NCBI GenBank assembly: GCA_947494565.1
Contig: CANLVG010000008.1
Coordinates: 248,001 to 312,000, forward strand
Direction: 5' to 3'
Length of the DNA: 64,000 bases
Origin: an uncultured Flavobacteriaceae bacterium
GTDB lineage: Bacteria > Bacteroidota > Bacteroidia > Flavobacteriales > Flavobacteriaceae
The notes beneath the pieces are model-generated. The model searched no databases. It was not told the DNA's origin and was given only the letters and a program-made list of their open reading frames with translations. The position numbers and the translations under genes were made by a program. Positions 60,345 through 64,000 of the stretch are shown here, piece after piece. The number at the start of each line of letters is the position of its first letter. The first letter of the stretch is position 1.

Positions 60345-63054
60345 TGAATTGGCCTATTTTTGGAAACCCAAAGTTACTTATTATCTCTTTAAACCCATCA
60401 AAACCGCAGAACTCTTGACGGAACTCCGCAAAAAGCTAAAATTCAAATTCTCCTGGCGGAGCTATCAAGAAAAATTTCTCAGTCGGTTTGAAGATCATTT
60501 AGCGGACAAGCACCTGCATGTTGTTGCCCCACCAGGATCAGGGAAGACCATTTTAGGCTTGGAAATGCTTATACGGATGAATGCCCCAACACTGGTGTTG
60601 TCACCGACATTGACCATACGCAATCAATGGCAACATAGGTTAGAGACTTTTTTTCGTTGTGATAACGGGTTTGATGAATATACCACTGATATCAAGAATC
60701 CAGCTGTCATTACCTTTTCGACCTATCAATCGTTACATGCCCTCGACAAGTCATTAGCTGAAAATCAAGAGTGCCTTGTAGATTATGTCACGAAACATGG
60801 TATCGAAACCTTGGTGCTTGACGAAGCGCATCATCTCAAAAATGTGTGGTGGAAAAGTCTTTTCGCATTGAAGGAGATCGCACATATGACAATCATCTCT
60901 CTGACCGCAACTCCACCATATGACAGCACATCCCAGGAACTCAAAAAGTATTTTGAACTATGTGGGCCTATTGACGATGAAATTGCAGTGCCGGACCTCA
61001 TTGCGAATGGTGATCTGTGCCCTCATCAAGATTTTGTGTACTTCTCCCGACCCGATGCCGCCCAAATTAAATATATCGTTTCGTATCGAGAACAGATTAT
61101 CGCGTGTAACAATGCACTGGTCGCCAATGCGCATTTTCAAAAGTTGCTCACTGAACTTCCGATTTATGCCAAGGCTGCGGAACATTTGGAGCTGATTTAC
61201 GAAAACCCCGAGTTTTTCTCGTCCATACTCATATTCCTGAACGCCAGTGGACAGCCTATTGATAAAAAAAAGCTGAGGTTTCTAGGGTTCGACGACGGAA
61301 AAATAGAGTTCCCAAATTTGACCTATGAATGGTTGGAAATTTTGTTACAGCACCTATTGGTCGAACAAAGGGAAGCACTCTCGGCACACGAGCCGTTACT
61401 GTCCGATTTGGAAAAACAACTGGCACGTATTGGCGTATTCGATAAACGAAGAGTCGATTTCATTGGCGATGAACAGTTGTATCGAACGCTCTCAAACAGT
61501 CCTTCAAAACTTAAAAGTATTTCGTCAATACTTCTGCATGAGAAAGAGAACCTAAATCAAGAGCTGAAGGCCGTGGTGCTGACCGATTTTATTCGCAAAG
61601 AGTATATCGATTTTAAAGGAAACGATACGGATAAGCTTCAAAAACTTGGGGTGGTATCCATTTTCCAGTACTTAAGAGCGACTGTCGCTTTTAAGAGGGA
61701 TATTGCGGTTTTAACGGGTTCCTTGGTGATACTGCATGCCAGTGCGTTAGATGATTTTCAGCAATTGGTCAAAAGCACGCAGGTGAGCACGGTGCCTCTA
61801 CGAGGTGATGATGAATTCGTACTCATCAATTCTTCCGGAGGAGTCAAGAGCACTATAGTCGCTAGTATCACCCGATTGTTTCAAGATGGAATTATCAAGA
61901 TTCTTGTGGGAACCAAATCGCTGCTTGGCGAAGGTTGGGATGCGCCGGCCATGAATACCCTCATCTTGGCGTCGTATGTAGGCTCTTTTGTGTCGTCAAA
62001 TCAAATGCGAGGGAGGGCCATTCGAATTGATGCGAAAACTTCCGACAAAACTGGAAATATATGGCATTTGGCCTGTCTCGACCCAACGGCTGAAGATGGG
62101 GGCAAAGACTTGGAAAAACTCCAGCGAAGATTCGAAGCCTTTTCAGGAGTATCACTTTCGGGTACGACCTATATTGAAAATGGGTTGGAGCGACTTCAAA
62201 TTCCTGATAACTTTACTTCGGAGCAGAATTTGCAAACGTTGAACGACCCTATGCTACGGATAGCGGCCCAAAGGAATGAACTAAAAGACCGATGGTTCGA
62301 TGCCATTTCGAAAGGAAGTGTGCTTATTCGCGAGGTCAAGCTCCCGTATTTTGATAAGGTACCTTTTCAAGAGGCAAAAAGGTTACGGTGGGGAAGCGCT
62401 TCAAAATATCTATTTTTTGAGGTCGTTGTCGGTGCGGCCCTGTTCTTTCCGGAATTTTTGGCCAAGCATCTGGCTACCTTATTTACACAAGGCGTTTTTC
62501 AATTCCTATATGTTTTTCTAGCGGGTATTTTCGTGAGCCTAGCCCCGAAGACCTACAAGGCGCTTAAACTGTATCTATTGTTTGGAAATACGTATAAAAA
62601 AACCAAGAAAATAGGGTCCGCCTTGTTACAGGTAATGTATCGCACGGGTAAAGTGAACACACCCATCGATACGATTTCGGTACAAACGGAACAGCAATTG
62701 AACGGAACCTTTGTCTGTTATCTGAAGGGGGCATCCAATGCTGAAAGTAGCCTGTTCGTGAATTTACTGGCGGAAATATTGGCCCCTGTGGAGAACCCTA
62801 GATACCTTTTGGTATATAGACACTGGATCAAGCGACATTGGGGCTTGCGAAATTATTATGTGGTACCGATGCAATTTGGGAAACGCAAAGAGGACGCCCA
62901 TCTTTTTCATAAGTGTTGGAAGAGCCATGTAGACTCGTCAAAGCTTTTGTATACCAGATCGATCGCGGGCCGAAAGGAGCTGCTCAAAGCAAGGCTCTCC
63001 CATATCATATATCAATTCAAGCAAGTTTCCCAAAAGGCGATTACCTGGAAATAG
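60298..63054 (+). CDS. Superfamily II DEAD/DEAH helicase with predicted membrane hairpin
   Basis: Up to 918 residues. The frame opens with an ATG at 60298 inside hemB, but the first ~45 residues look noncoding and a TATTTTTG box lies at 60355-60362; the true start is probably a later codon such as TTG at 60415, just before KKLKFKFSWRSYQEKF. Motifs: Walker A APPGSGKTILGLEM, II LVLDEAHHLK, III SLTATPPYD, RecA2 motif ILVGTKSLLGEGWDAP and VI QMRGRAIRID. Near residues 704-752 two hydrophobic segments (YLFFEVVVGAALFFPEFLA; FLYVFLAGIFVSLAP) could form a membrane hairpin, which is unusual. The C-terminal 160 residues are unrecognised. Nucleic acid substrate unknown. Confidence 0.85.
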   Translation: MASLVLSLRFLLKGYIELAYFWKPKVTYYLFKPIKTAELLTELRKKLKFKFSWRSYQEKFLSRFEDHLADKHLHVVAPPGSGKTILGLEMLIRMNAPTLVLSPTLTIRNQWQHRLETFFRCDNGFDEYTTDIKNPAVITFSTYQSLHALDKSLAENQECLVDYVTKHGIETLVLDEAHHLKNVWWKSLFALKEIAHMTIISLTATPPYDSTSQELKKYFELCGPIDDEIAVPDLIANGDLCPHQDFVYFSRPDAAQIKYIVSYREQIIACNNALVANAHFQKLLTELPIYAKAAEHLELIYENPEFFSSILIFLNASGQPIDKKKLRFLGFDDGKIEFPNLTYEWLEILLQHLLVEQREALSAHEPLLSDLEKQLARIGVFDKRRVDFIGDEQLYRTLSNSPSKLKSISSILLHEKENLNQELKAVVLTDFIRKEYIDFKGNDTDKLQKLGVVSIFQYLRATVAFKRDIAVLTGSLVILHASALDDFQQLVKSTQVSTVPLRGDDEFVLINSSGGVKSTIVASITRLFQDGIIKILVGTKSLLGEGWDAPAMNTLILASYVGSFVSSNQMRGRAIRIDAKTSDKTGNIWHLACLDPTAEDGGKDLEKLQRRFEAFSGVSLSGTTYIENGLERLQIPDNFTSEQNLQTLNDPMLRIAAQRNELKDRWFDAISKGSVLIREVKLPYFDKVPFQEAKRLRWGSASKYLFFEVVVGAALFFPEFLAKHLATLFTQGVFQFLYVFLAGIFVSLAPKTYKALKLYLLFGNTYKKTKKIGSALLQVMYRTGKVNTPIDTISVQTEQQLNGTFVCYLKGASNAESSLFVNLLAEILAPVENPRYLLVYRHWIKRHWGLRNYYVVPMQFGKRKEDAHLFHKCWKSHVDSSKLLYTRSIAGRKELLKARLSHIIYQFKQVSQKAITWK
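60369..60402 (-). promoter_or_regulatory. hemB promoter
   Basis: Minus strand: TTTG (60399-60402), 22-nt spacer, TAACTTTG (60369-60376), exact matches to both Bacteroidetes boxes; 24 bp upstream of the hemB ATG. It lies inside the apparent 5' end of the helicase frame. Confidence 0.6.
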
Positions 63055-63085
63055 GTGCGGAATCGTGGGCCGACCATATGACTTT

Positions 63086-63694
63086 TTAATTACGCGAAGC
63101 TTCATGACAGGTGATGATATCCTGTAATTTTCTGCCGAGCCCTTTTTCTGCCCAAAGGCCTACATCTTTTTTCAATTCCATAGCATTTTGATCGAGGTCG
63201 ATATACCTCCTAACCGAAGTAATCAAGGGGTCCTCAGCACCTGATATCTTGAGGATCGATTTCCCGCCGGGTAGCGTATATCCACCTTCATAGTCATAGC
63301 AAAACACCAAAACCCGGTCTCCCGTCCGTAGATCGAGCCCATCAAAACAGTCCGTGGTAATGAATTGTTGATTGGCATAGGTGTCTTCACCCAGATCTTT
63401 GATGGTATAGACCCGCTCAATTTCAATGGTTCCTTTTTGGGAGGTATATAAAGGCCCGGCATCGTCAGTAGCAGGCTGGAGATTGATGAGTGTTCCTGAA
63501 AACACCAGGGAGAGTTCATCTCCACACTGCCCAATGAATGGTCCTGATTCTGGCCACCAATAGGTATAGCCAACGTTCAACGTATCTTGAACGAATTCGA
63601 TGTCGATATCGCTTTTTGATTTTTTACCTGTACAGCCTATCAAAAAAGATAAAATCAAAAGAAAGAAAGCCGGTCTATTTTTCAGATTCATCAT
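63086..63694 (-). CDS. Lipoprotein with possible netrin/TIMP-like domain
   Basis: 202 residues with lipobox FLIGC. The mature part has CGDELSLVFSGTLINLQ, followed by IEIERVYTIKDLG and a second Cys in TTDCFDGLDLRTGDRVLVFCYD, a pattern like the OB-fold netrin/TIMP-like domains of some bacterial lipoproteins. No catalytic motif. Function unknown; the domain call is a weak inference. It ends 32 bp from the helicase end and starts 7 bp from the downstream edge of the DUF4421-like gene on the same strand. Confidence 0.65.
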   Translation of the reverse strand: MMNLKNRPAFFLLILSFLIGCTGKKSKSDIDIEFVQDTLNVGYTYWWPESGPFIGQCGDELSLVFSGTLINLQPATDDAGPLYTSQKGTIEIERVYTIKDLGEDTYANQQFITTDCFDGLDLRTGDRVLVFCYDYEGGYTLPGGKSILKISGAEDPLITSVRRYIDLDQNAMELKKDVGLWAEKGLGRKLQDIITCHEASRN

Positions 63695-63700
63695 ACAAAG

Positions 63701-64000
63701 TTAATCGAAACCCAATTTACGATTTACCGCAGCGGCCTTTTCAATCCACTTTTTGGGTGCTTTAAAACGGTACCCCAAATATACTTCCACAAAATTAATA
63801 TCGTCTTGCACGATGGAATTGCCGGTGGTATCGTATTCTGTAAACTGAGCGCTCAGATTTATTCCGGTAAAGAAATGCTCCGAATTGTAGCCCAAGGCGG
63901 TTCTGAGTGTGGTATGGAACAATACCGCAGTACTTGACTTGTCGAAAGATTTGGTATGGTTTAACCCAATGCCTGCGGTCAGGCCTGCGGAAAGGAGAAA
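63701..64000 (-). CDS. DUF4421-like exported protein, N-terminus outside window
   Basis: The frame is open from the right edge for 100 codons to a stop at 63701. The visible C-terminus has alternating beta strands (FLLSAGLTAGIGLNHTKSF, HTTLRTALGYNSEHFFTGIN, FVEVYLGYRFKAPKKW), the pattern and ending of DUF4421 family proteins, likely outer-membrane barrels. Function unknown. The next gene starts 7 bp downstream, so they are probably one transcript. Confidence 0.7.
   Translation of the reverse strand, partial: FLLSAGLTAGIGLNHTKSFDKSSTAVLFHTTLRTALGYNSEHFFTGINLSAQFTEYDTTGNSIVQDDINFVEVYLGYRFKAPKKWIEKAAAVNRKLGFD

Noticed and set aside
1-64000. tRNA, rRNA, CRISPR, phage or integrative-element genes
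   Set aside because: No tRNA-like TTCGA arms, rRNA stretches, regular spacer arrays, integrase or phage structural genes were seen on either strand.

Overview
The window is a chromosomal segment of a member of the Bacteroidota, almost certainly a marine Flavobacteriaceae; the genus cannot be fixed from sequence alone. Reasons: many exported proteins with short Sec or lipoprotein signals, LytS/LytTR and membrane-AraC regulators, a flavobacterial-type suf cluster carrying DUF2480 and DUF3078 genes, almost no Shine-Dalgarno sites, and several promoter -7 boxes of the Bacteroidetes type TAnnTTTG. No rRNA, tRNA, insertion sequence, integrase or CRISPR array is visible.

Layout. 1-13.5 kb: an Asp-box propeller protein (cut by the left edge), aminopeptidase P, a Met/Lys-rich exported protein, an exported amidohydrolase, a ChaN/EreA-like protein, a LytS/LytTR two-component pair, the BrnQ transporter, a small Cys/His protein and a MacB/FtsX-type permease. 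13.9-19.3 kb: a membrane AraC regulator followed by an overlapping operon of acyltransferase, amidohydrolase lipoprotein and an ankyrin/PD40 fusion. 19.3-31.3 kb, all minus strand: serine hydrolase, DUF5694 lipoprotein, membrane LytTR regulator, a DoxX-S41 peptidase fusion, two more membrane AraC regulators, a DUF2306/hydrolase pair and thiL. 31.5-34.1 kb: two beta-propeller surface proteins.

34.2-43.6 kb is the iron-sulfur assembly cluster, sufA-sufB-(MBL lipoprotein)-sufC-sufD-(outer-membrane barrel)-sufS-sufE-sufT-DUF2480-DUF3078, with extra promoters visible before sufS, sufE and the DUF3078 gene. 44.2-50.4 kb is a signalling cassette: a serine hydrolase divergent from a histidine kinase/OmpR regulator pair, followed by a second serine hydrolase and two related small exported proteins. 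The divergent intergenic region carries GGGTTAA repeats in exact 11-bp phase, the arrangement expected for the OmpR-type regulator.

The most unusual signal is non-coding. Three copies of a ~240-bp element sit in the two intergenic regions bordering that cassette (two in tandem at 43.64-44.17 kb, one at 50.41-50.65 kb). Read on the minus strand each has two 9-bp direct repeats 12 bp apart, a promoter-like pair at identical spacing, a ~160-175 nt transcript region with conserved blocks and a covarying helix, and an intrinsic terminator. I interpret them as a multicopy, co-regulated small RNA family.

50.9-64 kb: hflX, an EEP-family phosphohydrolase, a PolB-like 3'-5' exonuclease, two lipoproteins, ogt, a CNNM/CorC-type membrane protein, a fourth serine hydrolase, hemB, a superfamily II helicase with a predicted membrane hairpin, a lipoprotein and a DUF4421-type protein cut by the right edge.
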